Program-made: the position numbers and the translations under genes
The notes under the pieces: generated by a model
Told to the model about the DNA's origin: nothing
Database searches by the model: none
Seen by the model: the letters and a program-made list of their open reading frames with translations, nothing else
DNA from: Parabacteroides sp.
Lineage (GTDB): Bacteria; Bacteroidota; Bacteroidia; Bacteroidales; Tannerellaceae
Length of the DNA: 44,985 nt
Assembly (NCBI GenBank): GCA_028689545.1
Contig: JAQVCX010000016.1
Location: forward strand, 1-44,985
Direction of reading: 5' to 3'
Shown: piece by piece, positions 1-9,754 of the stretch
How the letters are laid out: every line of letters begins with the position of its first letter
How positions within the stretch are numbered: the first letter of the stretch is position 1

Positions 1-127
1 TCAATGCTAAAATCAAAGCTTTTCGAAGCCAGTTAAGAGGGGTGTCTGATGTGAAATTCTTCATGTTTAGGCTGGCTATGCTATACGCTTAAAAGAAAGC
101 TTGCCAACCGGGAAAATCCGCTGACCC
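1..127 (+). mobile_element. 3' end of an insertion sequence with transposase C-terminus
   Basis: Reading frame 3 from base 3 encodes about 29 residues (NAKIKAFRSQLRG, then VKFFMFRLAMLYA) and stops at TAA 90-92. The NAKIK-FR-x-RG...FF-RL-x-YA pattern is typical of the C-terminal tail of DDE transposases of the ISL3/ISAon1 type in Bacteroidetes; this family call is from memory. About 35 bases follow, ending near GGGAAAATCCGCTGACCC, which is probably the terminal inverted repeat, and the sequence then becomes susC. The rest of the element lies outside the window, so the opposite inverted repeat and any target duplication cannot be checked. Confidence 0.6.
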
Positions 128-128
128 T

Positions 129-2930
129 TTAACCAAGGATGTACCTGTTGGCAATCAATCCTCTATCAAGGTTATATTGACAGAAGATACTCAAGCATTG
201 GATGAAGTTGTTGTGGTAGGTTATGGTACTCAGCGTAAGTCTGACGTAACCGGATCTATTTCAGTGGCAGATGCTGAGGATATCTTGAAAGGTGATAATT
301 TCAATGCGTTAGCAGGTTTGAAAGGTAAGGCTTCTGGTGTTAATATCTTTACAAACTCTGGTCAGCCGGGTGGTGCTACGCGTGTAATGATTCGTGGTAT
401 TGGTACTATTAATTCTTCATCAAATCCATTGTATGTTGTAGATGGAGTGGTTATGGAGGATTTCCAATTCTTGAACCCGAATGATATTGAGCGTATTGAG
501 GTATTGAAAGATGCTTCCGCTACAGCTATCTATGGTGCTCGTGGTGCGAATGGTGTTATCATGGTAACTACGAAGCGTGGAAAAGATGGTGAAGGTGTAT
601 CTGTTAGTTATGCTGGATATGTGAGTGTGTCAACTCCGGCTAGTAAAATGGATGTGATGAACTCCGCTGAGTTCATGGAGGCTATGCGTTTGTCATTTGA
701 AAACGATAAAAAATACAATCCTAAATCTGAAGGGAAATCTTTCAGTGTGAGCGATCCTAACTTGTTTGACTCAAACGGGAATCCATTATATGATACGGAT
801 TGGCAGGATGAGGCAACTCGTACCGCTGTCTCTCATAGCCATCAATTGAATATTCAGCAAGGTGGTAAAAATTCTTCTGTTGGTGCTTTCTTGAACTTTA
901 CCGATCAGGAGGGTGTGATGTTGAACACCTATATGAAACGTTTGAACGCAAAGTTGACTTACGATGCAAATCCGTTACCTTGGTTGTCTACGGGTGTAAA
1001 CGTGTTGGTTAATCATACTTGGCAAAATGATACAGATGAGGGTGGTGGTAGCCAAGTCGCTCGTCGTACCATGATTGAGATGCCGTCTATCTTTCCTGTT
1101 AAATGGCCGGACGGTACTTATTCGAATTCTCAATCTTCTGACGACTTCTCGTTCGAGGCTATGGCTAATCCTGTGCATCAGTTGGAAACTATGCAACGTA
1201 TGCGTTATAGAACACAAATCTTCGGTAATGCGGCATTGATCTTCCATTTGGCGGATGGCTTGGATTTGAGAACTCAGTTTGGTGTGGATGCTCACTTACG
1301 TAAATGGAGAGAATATTCACCTACAGATTTGATTAATATTTCTGCTCCGCAAGGTTATGCGTTCATGAGTGATACGCAACAATTATATTGGCAGGAGGAG
1401 ACTTATTTGTCTTACAACAAGGTATTCGGCAAACATCGTATCAATGCGGTAGCTGGTCTTTCTTGGCAGGAAAAAACATATAATTATATGGAGCAATCCG
1501 CAAAAGGATTCTCTGATGACTTTTTTGGTTATAACAACCTTGAGGCTGCGACGGAGCCGGGTGCCCCTAAGTCAAAATGGAATCGTTGGGCGATGAATTC
1601 ATACTTCTTGCGTGGAGCTTACACCTATAACGATCGTTATATGGCGACGGTTACGGCTCGTGTGGATGGTTCTTCCAAGTTTGGTAAGAATAACAAGTAC
1701 GCATTTTTCCCTTCTGTCGGTTTAGGCTGGTTGGCCTCTAATGAGGGCTTTATGGAAGGTGTGGAAAAAATTGATCAATTGAAATTGCATGCTAGTTATG
1801 GCGTGACTGGTAACTCTGAGATTGATCCTTATAAGTCTTTGGCCGTGTTGGGTACAAATACTTACTTGATCGACGCTACCCGTCAATCTTACTCTTATGT
1901 GTCTCGTTTGGCCAATCCTGATTTGGAGTGGGAAAAGACAAATCAGTTTGATGTCGGTTTCAATTTGAATTTGTTCGGAAATCGTTTGAATTTTGATGTG
2001 TCTTACTACTATAAACTGACAACCGATTTGTTGCTAGACTGTCCGGTTCCTCACTCTACTGGTTTCAAATCAGTGATTGATAACATTGGAGAGGTTGCCA
2101 ATCAGGGTGTGGACTTTATGTTGAATACAGTAAATGTAAGAACGAATGATTTCACTTGGACATCTACGTTAAACTTGAATTACAACAAGAATGAAATCAA
2201 GAAACTAGGTGAGAATAATGAAGATATCTTGCCTGGACCTAACTGGGTTTCTGGTTCTCAAACTATCTTGCGTGTGGGCGAGTCTTTAAGTTCTTTCTGG
2301 GGTTACGAACGCTTAGGCGTTTGGACAGAAGAGGAACGTGCAGAGGCTGAGGCCGCAGGTGCTATGGTTGGTACAGCGAAACGTTCAAAAGAGAAGAAAG
2401 TATTAGGTAAGGGTGTTCCTGATTTGACCGGAAGTTTTATCAATACATTGAACTATAAGAATTTTGACTTTACATTAGATTTGCAGTTTGTGGCAGGTGT
2501 TGATATCTTGCAGCAGTACTCTCACTCTGGAGAAGACCGTTTTGGTTATACTAATGGATTGTCAACGATCCTTTATGAGGGATATAATGGAACAAATCCG
2601 AATACCATGGTCCAAGCGATCCGTAATGCGAACTTGTCAGGACAAAGTTCGGAACTTGACTCTCGTTGGGTTTGTGATGGTTCTTATTTGCGTGCAAATG
2701 TTATACAATTGGGTTATAACTTCGAATCTAGTACATTAAAGGCATTGAAATTAAGCGCCTTACGTGTTTATGCAAGTGTAAATAATGCATTTGTGATTCA
2801 TTCTAAGGATTTTAGAGGTTTAGATCCTGAAGGAACTTCTCAAGGAGATAATCAATGGGGACAAAATATGTTCTTCTTCCAATATCCGAAGCCAAGAACT
2901 TGGACTCTAGGTGTAAATGTTACATTTTAA
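129..2930 (+). CDS. SusC-family TonB-dependent outer-membrane receptor, 5'-truncated by an IS
   Basis: This is an outer-membrane oligosaccharide importer of the SusC/RagA type. From about base 129 the frame reads LTKDVPVGNQSSIKVIL and then the family hallmark DEVVVVGYGTQRKSDVTGSIS. The TonB plug follows, with GQPGGATRVMIRGIGTINSS, PLYVVDGVV and the RIEVLKDASATAIYGARGAN segment. A long beta-barrel region runs to the terminal aromatic residue (VNVTF). The signal peptide and the N-terminal carboxypeptidase-regulatory-like domain are missing, about 90-100 residues by comparison with the family. The upstream sequence is the end of an IS in the same orientation, with an in-frame stop at 90-92. A TTG at 177 could start translation, but the product would lack export information, so I read this as a disrupted gene. 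susD follows after 9 bases. The barrel-coding region has no internal stop, so the disruption looks recent or is an assembly join. Confidence 0.9.
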   Translation, partial: LTKDVPVGNQSSIKVILTEDTQALDEVVVVGYGTQRKSDVTGSISVADAEDILKGDNFNALAGLKGKASGVNIFTNSGQPGGATRVMIRGIGTINSSSNPLYVVDGVVMEDFQFLNPNDIERIEVLKDASATAIYGARGANGVIMVTTKRGKDGEGVSVSYAGYVSVSTPASKMDVMNSAEFMEAMRLSFENDKKYNPKSEGKSFSVSDPNLFDSNGNPLYDTDWQDEATRTAVSHSHQLNIQQGGKNSSVGAFLNFTDQEGVMLNTYMKRLNAKLTYDANPLPWLSTGVNVLVNHTWQNDTDEGGGSQVARRTMIEMPSIFPVKWPDGTYSNSQSSDDFSFEAMANPVHQLETMQRMRYRTQIFGNAALIFHLADGLDLRTQFGVDAHLRKWREYSPTDLINISAPQGYAFMSDTQQLYWQEETYLSYNKVFGKHRINAVAGLSWQEKTYNYMEQSAKGFSDDFFGYNNLEAATEPGAPKSKWNRWAMNSYFLRGAYTYNDRYMATVTARVDGSSKFGKNNKYAFFPSVGLGWLASNEGFMEGVEKIDQLKLHASYGVTGNSEIDPYKSLAVLGTNTYLIDATRQSYSYVSRLANPDLEWEKTNQFDVGFNLNLFGNRLNFDVSYYYKLTTDLLLDCPVPHSTGFKSVIDNIGEVANQGVDFMLNTVNVRTNDFTWTSTLNLNYNKNEIKKLGENNEDILPGPNWVSGSQTILRVGESLSSFWGYERLGVWTEEERAEAEAAGAMVGTAKRSKEKKVLGKGVPDLTGSFINTLNYKNFDFTLDLQFVAGVDILQQYSHSGEDRFGYTNGLSTILYEGYNGTNPNTMVQAIRNANLSGQSSELDSRWVCDGSYLRANVIQLGYNFESSTLKALKLSALRVYASVNNAFVIHSKDFRGLDPEGTSQGDNQWGQNMFFFQYPKPRTWTLGVNVTF

Positions 2931-2939
2931 TAACCTTTG

Positions 2940-4556
2940 ATGCTTAAAAAGATGAATAAAATATTAGTAGTAGGATTAATGTGTATGGGGGTACTGGGTG
3001 TTTCTACATCCTGTAATGACTTTTTGGAAGAAAACCCCAAAAGTGAGGTTAGTACAGAGCAGAATTTTAGCCAGCCCGCTCACGCTAAGAATGCGGTGAA
3101 TGGTCTATACCGAAAAGGAGCTCCTGAATTCTATGGAAATAGCGGTGTTTATATGCCGAATACATCTACACATGGTGGTTTCTTATCTGGTCTTTTTGAT
3201 AATGAATATAAGGGTCAGGAGGTTATCTGTGATTATAGCCAAAAATTGTCTATTACTTCCAAGAATATCTCTGGAGCATTAGATGGTGTTTGGGATGGTT
3301 GCTATGCGGCTATCTCCCGGGCGAACACGGCTATCCAAGGAATCCCTAATACGCCTAATTTGACGGATAAAGAGAAATCCGTATTATTGGGGGAGGCTAA
3401 GTTTTTCCGTGCGTTTAATTACTTTTATTTAGTAAAATCATTTGGTGACGTGCCTTTGATCTTGATTCCGTATACCTCATTGGAGGATTTGTACGCTTCA
3501 AGAAATGCTTCAGTGGATGTTTATAATCAAATTATCAACGACTTGAAGGAGGCTGTGGAGGCTCTTCCCGCAAAGGCTTTCTGCGATAACTCTCATCGTA
3601 TTTCCAAATATACAGCAGAGACTGTTTTAGCAGATGTTTATTTGCAGATGAGCGGTTATCCTGTTAAGGGAAATAATTATGCAGCGGCAGCAGAAGCGGC
3701 TCGTGACATCATTAAGAGCGGACAGCATAAGTTGATCGCAAATGGTGCTACTCCTGAGACTAGTGCTTATAACGTGATCCGTACAACAGACAATGATCCG
3801 GAGTATATGTATACGTATGAATTTGAGGTGGCTATCAGTAAAAGTTCTCGTGCTCAGACTGCTATGCCTAATGTTTGTTCTACTTGGGGTGTATTTAAGT
3901 ATAACATCACAAATAGTGCTTATCGTCCGGTAAAGGAGTATATGAACGTGTATGATCCTGCAAAGGATTTGCGAGCTCAAGAACGTCAATTCTTTTTTAC
4001 AAAATATACGTATGAGAAGGATGGCGAGACAATCACTAAAGATTTCCCTGAGGCTGCTTCCCCTGGTGCATGGTATTGGATGGACGAGGATGCGATGGTA
4101 AATACGGGAAATAGTGGTAAGGATAATGTGATTTATCGTTATGCGGAAGTGTTGTTGATCGCTGCTGAGGCTATTGCGCAAGCTGAAGGTGTTACAGCTG
4201 AGGCTGTAGGTTATTTGGCAGATGTTCGTGCTCGTGCCTATACGACAACTAGTCGTGAGGATATCGTTAAATCCTTGAGCGGATTGTCTAAGGATGCTTT
4301 TATCCAACAAGTATGGGCTGAGCGTATGCGTGAGTTAGTTTATGAATATCGTATTTGGTCTGATATTCAACGTACTCGTATGTATCCGGTGACTTCCAGT
4401 TCAAAACCGGGTGAGGTGTCATTTGTAAATGTGATTGGTGCGACAAATCCTTGGGGACAGAAGTTCCAAGAAAAACATTTGTTATGGCCGATCTCTGATA
4501 ATGAAATGCAACGTAATCCATCTTTAGTTCAGAATGCTGGTTATGAGAATGACTGA
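2940..4556 (+). CDS. SusD/RagB-family glycan-binding lipoprotein
   Basis: This is the surface lipoprotein partner that caps a SusC channel and binds its oligosaccharide. The start is ATG 2940; a TTG one codon earlier and an ATG at 2952 are alternatives. A hydrophobic signal is followed by the lipobox VSTSC, so maturation by signal peptidase II and lipidation are expected. The early CNDFLEENPKSEVS pattern, the FFRAFNYFYLVKSFGDVPLI segment and a C-terminal region with WAERMRELVYEYRIWSDIQR and LLWPISDNEMQRNP are typical of SusD. The length of about 538 residues is normal. It lies 9 bases after susC and is followed by a strong terminator, so the pair forms one transcription unit. Loss of the susC 5' end would leave this protein without its usual channel. 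Base composition is AT-richer than in the downstream glycosidase genes. Confidence 0.93.
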   Translation: MLKKMNKILVVGLMCMGVLGVSTSCNDFLEENPKSEVSTEQNFSQPAHAKNAVNGLYRKGAPEFYGNSGVYMPNTSTHGGFLSGLFDNEYKGQEVICDYSQKLSITSKNISGALDGVWDGCYAAISRANTAIQGIPNTPNLTDKEKSVLLGEAKFFRAFNYFYLVKSFGDVPLILIPYTSLEDLYASRNASVDVYNQIINDLKEAVEALPAKAFCDNSHRISKYTAETVLADVYLQMSGYPVKGNNYAAAAEAARDIIKSGQHKLIANGATPETSAYNVIRTTDNDPEYMYTYEFEVAISKSSRAQTAMPNVCSTWGVFKYNITNSAYRPVKEYMNVYDPAKDLRAQERQFFFTKYTYEKDGETITKDFPEAASPGAWYWMDEDAMVNTGNSGKDNVIYRYAEVLLIAAEAIAQAEGVTAEAVGYLADVRARAYTTTSREDIVKSLSGLSKDAFIQQVWAERMRELVYEYRIWSDIQRTRMYPVTSSSKPGEVSFVNVIGATNPWGQKFQEKHLLWPISDNEMQRNPSLVQNAGYEND

Positions 4557-4588
4557 TATTTAAATAAGAACTGATGATTTTAAGAGGA

Positions 4589-4618
4589 GGCTGTCTAACA
4601 AGTTTAGACAGCCTTTTT
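4589..4618 (+). terminator. Rho-independent terminator after susD
   Basis: A perfect 10-bp stem (GGCTGTCTAA paired with TTAGACAGCC) with a 5-nt loop is followed by a run of five T. It lies about 30 bases after the susD stop and separates the susCD unit from the GH92 genes. Confidence 0.85.
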
Positions 4619-4944
4619 CCTTCCTTTCTATTATTGAAAGAAAAGCATTACTAAGCGGAATACCTCCCCCTCGTTCTGAGTCAAGTTCGGATTGCGCTGT
4701 TAATGTTTCTGTATAATGATAGAAGTTACAATCTGTCGTATCTTTTTTATGCATGTTACATGCTAAACATAGGAACAACTGTACACCCTAGTTTATGGAC
4801 TATTTATGTGATTTTTATCGTTGTAAAAGGACATAGTTCGCACGGAACAAGTCTATGATATTTAATCTTATTAGAGAGTGATAAAAGTATTATGAATAGG
4901 GCATGATCGGGTTCATTTCATTTCCTTCTTCTAATTCTTTTTGT

Positions 4945-4952
4945 TAAATTTG
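4945..4952 (+). promoter_or_regulatory. Candidate Bacteroidetes -7 box upstream of the GH92 cluster
   Basis: TAAATTTG fits the TAnnTTTG -7 consensus of the Bacteroidetes primary sigma factor. No TTTG-type -33 box stands at the usual distance, so the call is weak. The surrounding 500-base stretch (4619-5118) is AT-rich and holds no gene I can support. If this box is used, the leader to the first GH92 gene would be about 160 bases. Confidence 0.3.
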
Positions 4953-5118
4953 CACCTATATTCGTGTAATGCCGGAAATTCATAAGAAAGGGGTGTTTCT
5001 AAATAAATGATACGGGGATCACTTTCTATTCATACTAATCAAATGGATATTCATAGTCCAACTATGGGTGTAAAACATAAAAACGAATAAATTATATTAT
5101 TAATAAAATAGCTATATC

Positions 5119-7473
5119 ATGAAGAAAAAAAGTATCTGGGCTTTAGCTTTGGCGGCGATGCTGGTGTGGGTGGAGAGACCTGCGGCGGCGGCTGTGAATG
5201 AGGCTTTTGACCCTGTGGAGTATGTAAACCCGCTAATGGGTACGCAATCTTCCTATGAGTTGTCTACGGGTAATACCTATCCGGCGATCGCTCGTCCGTG
5301 GGGTATGAATTTCTGGACTCCGCAGACAGGTAAGATGGGGGATGGATGGCAGTATGTGTATACGGCCAACAAGATCCGTGGTTTTAAACAGACTCACCAG
5401 CCCAGCCCGTGGATCAATGATTACGGGCAGTTCGCTATTATGCCGGTGGTGGGCAAGCCGGAGTTCGACCAGGATAAACGTGCGAGCTGGTTCTCTCACA
5501 AAGGGGAGGTCGCCAAGGCGTATTACTACAAGGTATATTTGGCGGAGCACGACGTGGTGACGGAGTTGACACCGACCGAACGAGCGGCTATGTTCCGCTT
5601 CACGTTCCCGGAAAACGAGCATTCGTATATCGTGGTGGATGCCTTGGATAAGGGCTCTTATATCAAGGTAGTCCCGGAGGAGAATAAGATTATCGGTTAT
5701 TCAACGAAGAATAGTGGTGGCGTTCCCGCTAATTTTAAGAATTATTTCGTGATCGAGTTCGATAAGCCTTTTACCTACGAGGCTACATTCGCTGACTCTA
5801 CCTTGACGGAGGGAACGAAGGAACAAACGAGCGACCATGTAGGAGCCGTTATCGGTTTCAAGACGAAGAAAGGTGAGATTGTTCACGCGAAGGTGGCTTC
5901 CTCCTTTATTAGCTTCGAGCAGGCCGCGATCAATATGAAGGAATTGGGTAGCGACAACTTTGATACCTTGGTTCAGAAAGGCAAGGCGGATTGGAATGAG
6001 CATCTGGGTAAGATAGAGGTAGAGGGTGGAGATCTGGATCAATACCGTACGTTCTATTCATGCCTTTACCGTTCGTTGTTGTTCCCGCGTAAGTTCTACG
6101 AGATCGACGCTCAGGGCAAGGTGGTTCATTACAGCCCGTATAACGGCGAGGTGTTGCCGGGTTATATGTTTACCGATACCGGGTTCTGGGATACGTTCCG
6201 TTGCTTGTTCCCGTTCTTGAACTTGATGTTCCCGTCCGTGAATAAGGAAATGCAAGAGGGCCTGATCAATACGTATAAGGAAAGCGGCTTCTTCCCGGAA
6301 TGGGCTAGCCCGGGCCACCGGGGTTGTATGGTCGGTAATAACTCGGCCTCTATCTTGGTAGACGCTTATATGAAGGGCGTGAAGGTGGAGGATTTGGAGA
6401 CTCTATATAAAGGATTGATCCATGGTACGGAAAACGTGCATCCGAAGGTCCCTTCTACAGGACGCTTGGGACATGAGTATTACAATAAGTTGGGCTATGT
6501 GCCTTACGACGTGAAGATCAACGAGAATGCCGCCCGCACCTTGGAATATGCTTACGATGACTGGTGTATCTGGCAGATGGCTAAGCAACTGAACCGTCCG
6601 AAGAAAGAACAGGAGCTGTACGCTCGCCGTGCGTTGAACTATAAGAATATATACGACAAGGAGAGCAAGCTGATGCGTGGCAAGAACGAGAATGGCGAGT
6701 TCATGGCTCCCTTCTCTCCGCTGAAATGGGGCGACGCTTTCACGGAGGGTAATAGCTGGCACTATTCATGGTCGGTATTCCACGATCCGCAGGGATTGAT
6801 CGACTTGATGGGCGGTAAGGACTCGTTCGTGATGATGCTCGACTCCGTGTTCGCTGTCCCGCCTTTGTTCGATGATAGCTACTACGGTGGCGTGATCCAC
6901 GAGATCCGCGAGATGACCGTGATGAACATGGGTAACTATGCGCACGGCAACCAGCCGATCCAGCACATGATCTATATGTATAACTACGCGGGCCAACCTT
7001 GGAAGGCTCAATATTGGTTGCGTCAGGTGATGAACCGGATGTACACTCCGGGTCCGGACGGTTATTGCGGCGACGAGGATAACGGACAGACTTCCGCTTG
7101 GTATGTGTTCTCGGCGTTGGGATTCTATCCGGTAGCTCCGGGTACGACCCAATATGTGTTGGGCGCGCCGTTGTTCAAGAAGGCTACGATCCATTTTGAG
7201 AACGGAAACAACTTGGTGATCAATGCCCCGGACAATAGCGGAGAGAATCTCTATATCCAGTCTATGACGTTCGACGGCAAGGACTATACCAAGAATTACC
7301 TGGATCACAACGACCTGTTTAAGGGGGGCGTGATCAATGTTAAGATGGGTGACAAGCCGAATATGAACCGGGGCATCAACCCGGAGGACCGGCCTTACTC
7401 ATTCTCCGTGAACGAGGAGGGGATCAATAAACTTTCCCCTATTTCCGTAAAACCTAGTAAGAAGAAGAAATAA
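5119..7473 (+). CDS. GH92 alpha-mannosidase, secreted
   Basis: Family 92 enzymes are calcium-dependent exo-alpha-mannosidases that act on host N-glycans or yeast mannan. A Sec signal (MKKKSIWALALAAML... ending in AAAA) has no lipobox cysteine, so the protein is probably periplasmic. The N-terminal domain opens with DPVEYVNPLMGT. The catalytic half has DDWCIWQMAK, EGNSWHYSW, HGNQPIQHMIYMYNYAG and GDEDNGQTSAWYVFSALGFY. Glu543 of EGN and Asp652/Asp654 of GDED have the same mutual spacing as the catalytic acid and base residues reported for the Bacteroides enzyme BT3990 (E533, D642, D644; recalled, not aligned by software). It is the first of three GH92 genes, with the second 9 bases downstream. 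The N-terminal domain (STGNTYPAIARPWGMNFWTP) differs from the usual GSGGHGHT-type opening, so linkage specificity is not predictable. Confidence 0.93.
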   Translation: MKKKSIWALALAAMLVWVERPAAAAVNEAFDPVEYVNPLMGTQSSYELSTGNTYPAIARPWGMNFWTPQTGKMGDGWQYVYTANKIRGFKQTHQPSPWINDYGQFAIMPVVGKPEFDQDKRASWFSHKGEVAKAYYYKVYLAEHDVVTELTPTERAAMFRFTFPENEHSYIVVDALDKGSYIKVVPEENKIIGYSTKNSGGVPANFKNYFVIEFDKPFTYEATFADSTLTEGTKEQTSDHVGAVIGFKTKKGEIVHAKVASSFISFEQAAINMKELGSDNFDTLVQKGKADWNEHLGKIEVEGGDLDQYRTFYSCLYRSLLFPRKFYEIDAQGKVVHYSPYNGEVLPGYMFTDTGFWDTFRCLFPFLNLMFPSVNKEMQEGLINTYKESGFFPEWASPGHRGCMVGNNSASILVDAYMKGVKVEDLETLYKGLIHGTENVHPKVPSTGRLGHEYYNKLGYVPYDVKINENAARTLEYAYDDWCIWQMAKQLNRPKKEQELYARRALNYKNIYDKESKLMRGKNENGEFMAPFSPLKWGDAFTEGNSWHYSWSVFHDPQGLIDLMGGKDSFVMMLDSVFAVPPLFDDSYYGGVIHEIREMTVMNMGNYAHGNQPIQHMIYMYNYAGQPWKAQYWLRQVMNRMYTPGPDGYCGDEDNGQTSAWYVFSALGFYPVAPGTTQYVLGAPLFKKATIHFENGNNLVINAPDNSGENLYIQSMTFDGKDYTKNYLDHNDLFKGGVINVKMGDKPNMNRGINPEDRPYSFSVNEEGINKLSPISVKPSKKKK

Positions 7474-7482
7474 GCGATTAAG

Positions 7483-9753
7483 ATGAATATCATTCATAAA
7501 CCATTCATGTCAGGCATAGCGATATGCCTGACATTTTTCGCATACTCCTGCGCTACGCCGGAGAAAGTGGAAGACAAGACAGACTTTACCGCCTATGTAG
7601 ATCCTTATATCGGATCGGGAGAGCACGGGCATGTGTTCGTTGGGGCGAACGTCCCGTTTGGAGCCGTGCAGGTAGGTCCGCAGAATATCTTTAAGGGCTG
7701 GGACTGGTGCTCTGGCTATCATTACTCCGATAGTATCATTATCGGGTTCAGTCATACGCACTTGAGCGGAACCGGATGCTCTGATCTGGGGGATATCCTC
7801 CTGATGCCCTATACGGGTGAGGTTCGTACCGCCCGTGGCGAACAGGATAATATAGAGGGAGCCGCTTCTTCCTATTATAAGCATGCCAACGAAGCCGTAG
7901 CTCCGGGTTATTACTCTTTGCTGATGGACAACGGCGTGAAGGCGGAGCTGACGGCTACCGAGCGGGTGGCCTTGCATCGTTATACCTACCCGACGGGTAG
8001 CGAGCATCGCTTGCTTGTCAACTTGAAGGAGGGTATCGGTGATAAGGCGTATGATACGTATCTGAAGAAGATCGATGAGTACACGATCGAGGGATACCGC
8101 TATTCCAAAGGTTGGAGCCCACGTCACAAAGTATTCTTTACGTTGAAATGTGATCAGCCGATCGAGTCGTTGGCCGTATTCAACGATGATGAGGCGGCCG
8201 GCAATGATGAGTTGACGGGCGAGTCCGTAAAGGGCGTGATTACCTTTAAGGGAGATGCTCCGACTGCCTTGGTAAAGGTCGCCATCTCTTCCGTAAGTTG
8301 CGAGAACGCCTTGGCTAACTTACGTACGGAGCTTTCTCATTGGGACTTCGACGAGGTACGCAATGAGGCTGTCGAGAAATGGAATAACCAATTGTCTTGT
8401 ATCTCCATCGACACGAAAGATGAGCGTGCCAAGAAGATTTTCTATACCGCCATGTACCACGCGTTTATCGCCCCGACGTTGTATTGCGACGCGAACGGCG
8501 ATTTCCGTGGCCACGATGATAAGGTGTATACGAACAATACGTGGAAGAACTATTCCACTTTCTCCTTATGGGATACCTATCGTACCTTGCATCCGTTGTT
8601 CACGATTATCAAGCCTCAATATGTGTCGGACTTGGTGAACTCGATGTTGAGCATTTACGACCAGCAAGAGAAATTACCGATCTGGCCGTTGATTGGTGGC
8701 GAGACGGACCAGATGCCGGGATATAGCGCCGTGCCTATCATAGCGGATGCCTATCTGAAAGGTTTTACCGGCTTTGATGCCGACCGTGCGTATCGCTATA
8801 TGGTCGCTTCCTCGGTATATGAGAAGCAGAACGGGGTGCCGTACGTGTTGGAGAAAGGCTATATCCCTTGTGATAAGGTGCGCGAGGCTACTTCTATTGC
8901 GATGGAATACGCCGCCGATGATTGGGGCATCGCTTTGATGGCTAAAAAGATGGGAAAGACGGAAGATTACCAGAACTACTTGAAACGAGGTAAATATTAT
9001 ACGCAATATTTCGACAAGGACATCAATTTTGTCCGTCCGAAGATGGATGACGGTAGCTGGCGTACGCCGTACGACCCGCTTCAGTCCGTGCATAGCGTAG
9101 GCGATTTCTGTGAGGGGAATGGTTGGCATTATACCTTCTTCGTGCCCCAGCATCCGGAAGGTTTGATCGAGTTGATGGGCGGCGACGCTCCGTTTATCTC
9201 GAAGCTGGATTCTTTGTTCTTGGTGGAAGGTGAGTTGGGAGAGAACGCCTCGCCGGATATCAGTGGCCTGATCGGTATGTACGCCCATGGGAATGAGCCG
9301 AGCCACCACGTTACCTACCTTTATCCGTACGCCGGCGAGCAATGGAAGACGGCCGAGAAGGTGCGTTACATCCAAGACGTGTTCTATACCGACCAGCCGG
9401 AAGGCATCATCGGAAACGAGGACTGCGGCCAGATGTCCGCCTGGCATATCATGTCCGCCCTCGGTTTCTACCAGGTGAATCCCTCCAATGGCGTATACGT
9501 GTTCGGCAGCCCGCTGTTCGACAAGGCTTCCGTCAATCTGCCGGAGGGCAAGACTTTCGAGGTGGTAGCCCAGAACAACAGCAAGGAGAATATCTATATC
9601 CAATCCGTGTTGTTAAATGGCAAACCTTATGACAAGGCTTATATCCTGTATGATGATATCGTGAAGGGTGGTAATCTTACCTTCGTGATGGGAGCTACGC
9701 CGAACAAGGAGTTCGGGGCAGCCCCGGAAAACCGTCCGAAGACGGCGGAGTAA
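7483..9753 (+). CDS. GH92 alpha-mannosidase, lipoprotein
   Basis: This is the second family 92 exo-alpha-mannosidase, about 756 residues. The signal peptide ends in the lipobox FAYSC, so it is probably an outer-membrane lipoprotein. The N-terminus has the classical family opening YVDPYIGSGEHGHVFVGANV with the SHTHLSGTGCSDLGDILLMP segment. Downstream are ADDWGIALMAKKMG, EGNGWHYTF (Glu544), HGNEPSHHVTYLYPYAG and GNEDCGQMSAWHIMSALGFY (Asp647). The position taken by Asp652 in the first enzyme is Asn645 here, which I believe is common in the family. It starts 9 bases after the first GH92 gene, so they are probably co-transcribed. A 12-bp perfect hairpin with a T run lies inside its signal-peptide codons (7507-7538) and may modulate read-through from the upstream gene. 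Confidence 0.94.
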   Translation: MNIIHKPFMSGIAICLTFFAYSCATPEKVEDKTDFTAYVDPYIGSGEHGHVFVGANVPFGAVQVGPQNIFKGWDWCSGYHYSDSIIIGFSHTHLSGTGCSDLGDILLMPYTGEVRTARGEQDNIEGAASSYYKHANEAVAPGYYSLLMDNGVKAELTATERVALHRYTYPTGSEHRLLVNLKEGIGDKAYDTYLKKIDEYTIEGYRYSKGWSPRHKVFFTLKCDQPIESLAVFNDDEAAGNDELTGESVKGVITFKGDAPTALVKVAISSVSCENALANLRTELSHWDFDEVRNEAVEKWNNQLSCISIDTKDERAKKIFYTAMYHAFIAPTLYCDANGDFRGHDDKVYTNNTWKNYSTFSLWDTYRTLHPLFTIIKPQYVSDLVNSMLSIYDQQEKLPIWPLIGGETDQMPGYSAVPIIADAYLKGFTGFDADRAYRYMVASSVYEKQNGVPYVLEKGYIPCDKVREATSIAMEYAADDWGIALMAKKMGKTEDYQNYLKRGKYYTQYFDKDINFVRPKMDDGSWRTPYDPLQSVHSVGDFCEGNGWHYTFFVPQHPEGLIELMGGDAPFISKLDSLFLVEGELGENASPDISGLIGMYAHGNEPSHHVTYLYPYAGEQWKTAEKVRYIQDVFYTDQPEGIIGNEDCGQMSAWHIMSALGFYQVNPSNGVYVFGSPLFDKASVNLPEGKTFEVVAQNNSKENIYIQSVLLNGKPYDKAYILYDDIVKGGNLTFVMGATPNKEFGAAPENRPKTAE
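7507..7538 (+). terminator. Terminator-like GNRA hairpin inside the second GH92 signal-peptide codons
   Basis: ATGTCAGGCATA and TATGCCTGACAT pair perfectly over 12 bp around a GCGA tetraloop, and five T follow (7534-7538, the first also pairing). The structure lies between codons 9 and 19 of the gene. It has the form of an intrinsic terminator, but active translation of the signal peptide would cover it, so it may act as an intra-operon attenuator. Function is inference. Confidence 0.5.
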
Positions 9754-9754
9754 G

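Noticed and set aside
177..179. TTG start for the susC protein
   Set aside because: It falls in the middle of a conserved segment (SSIKVIL-TED), and the product would lack any signal peptide.
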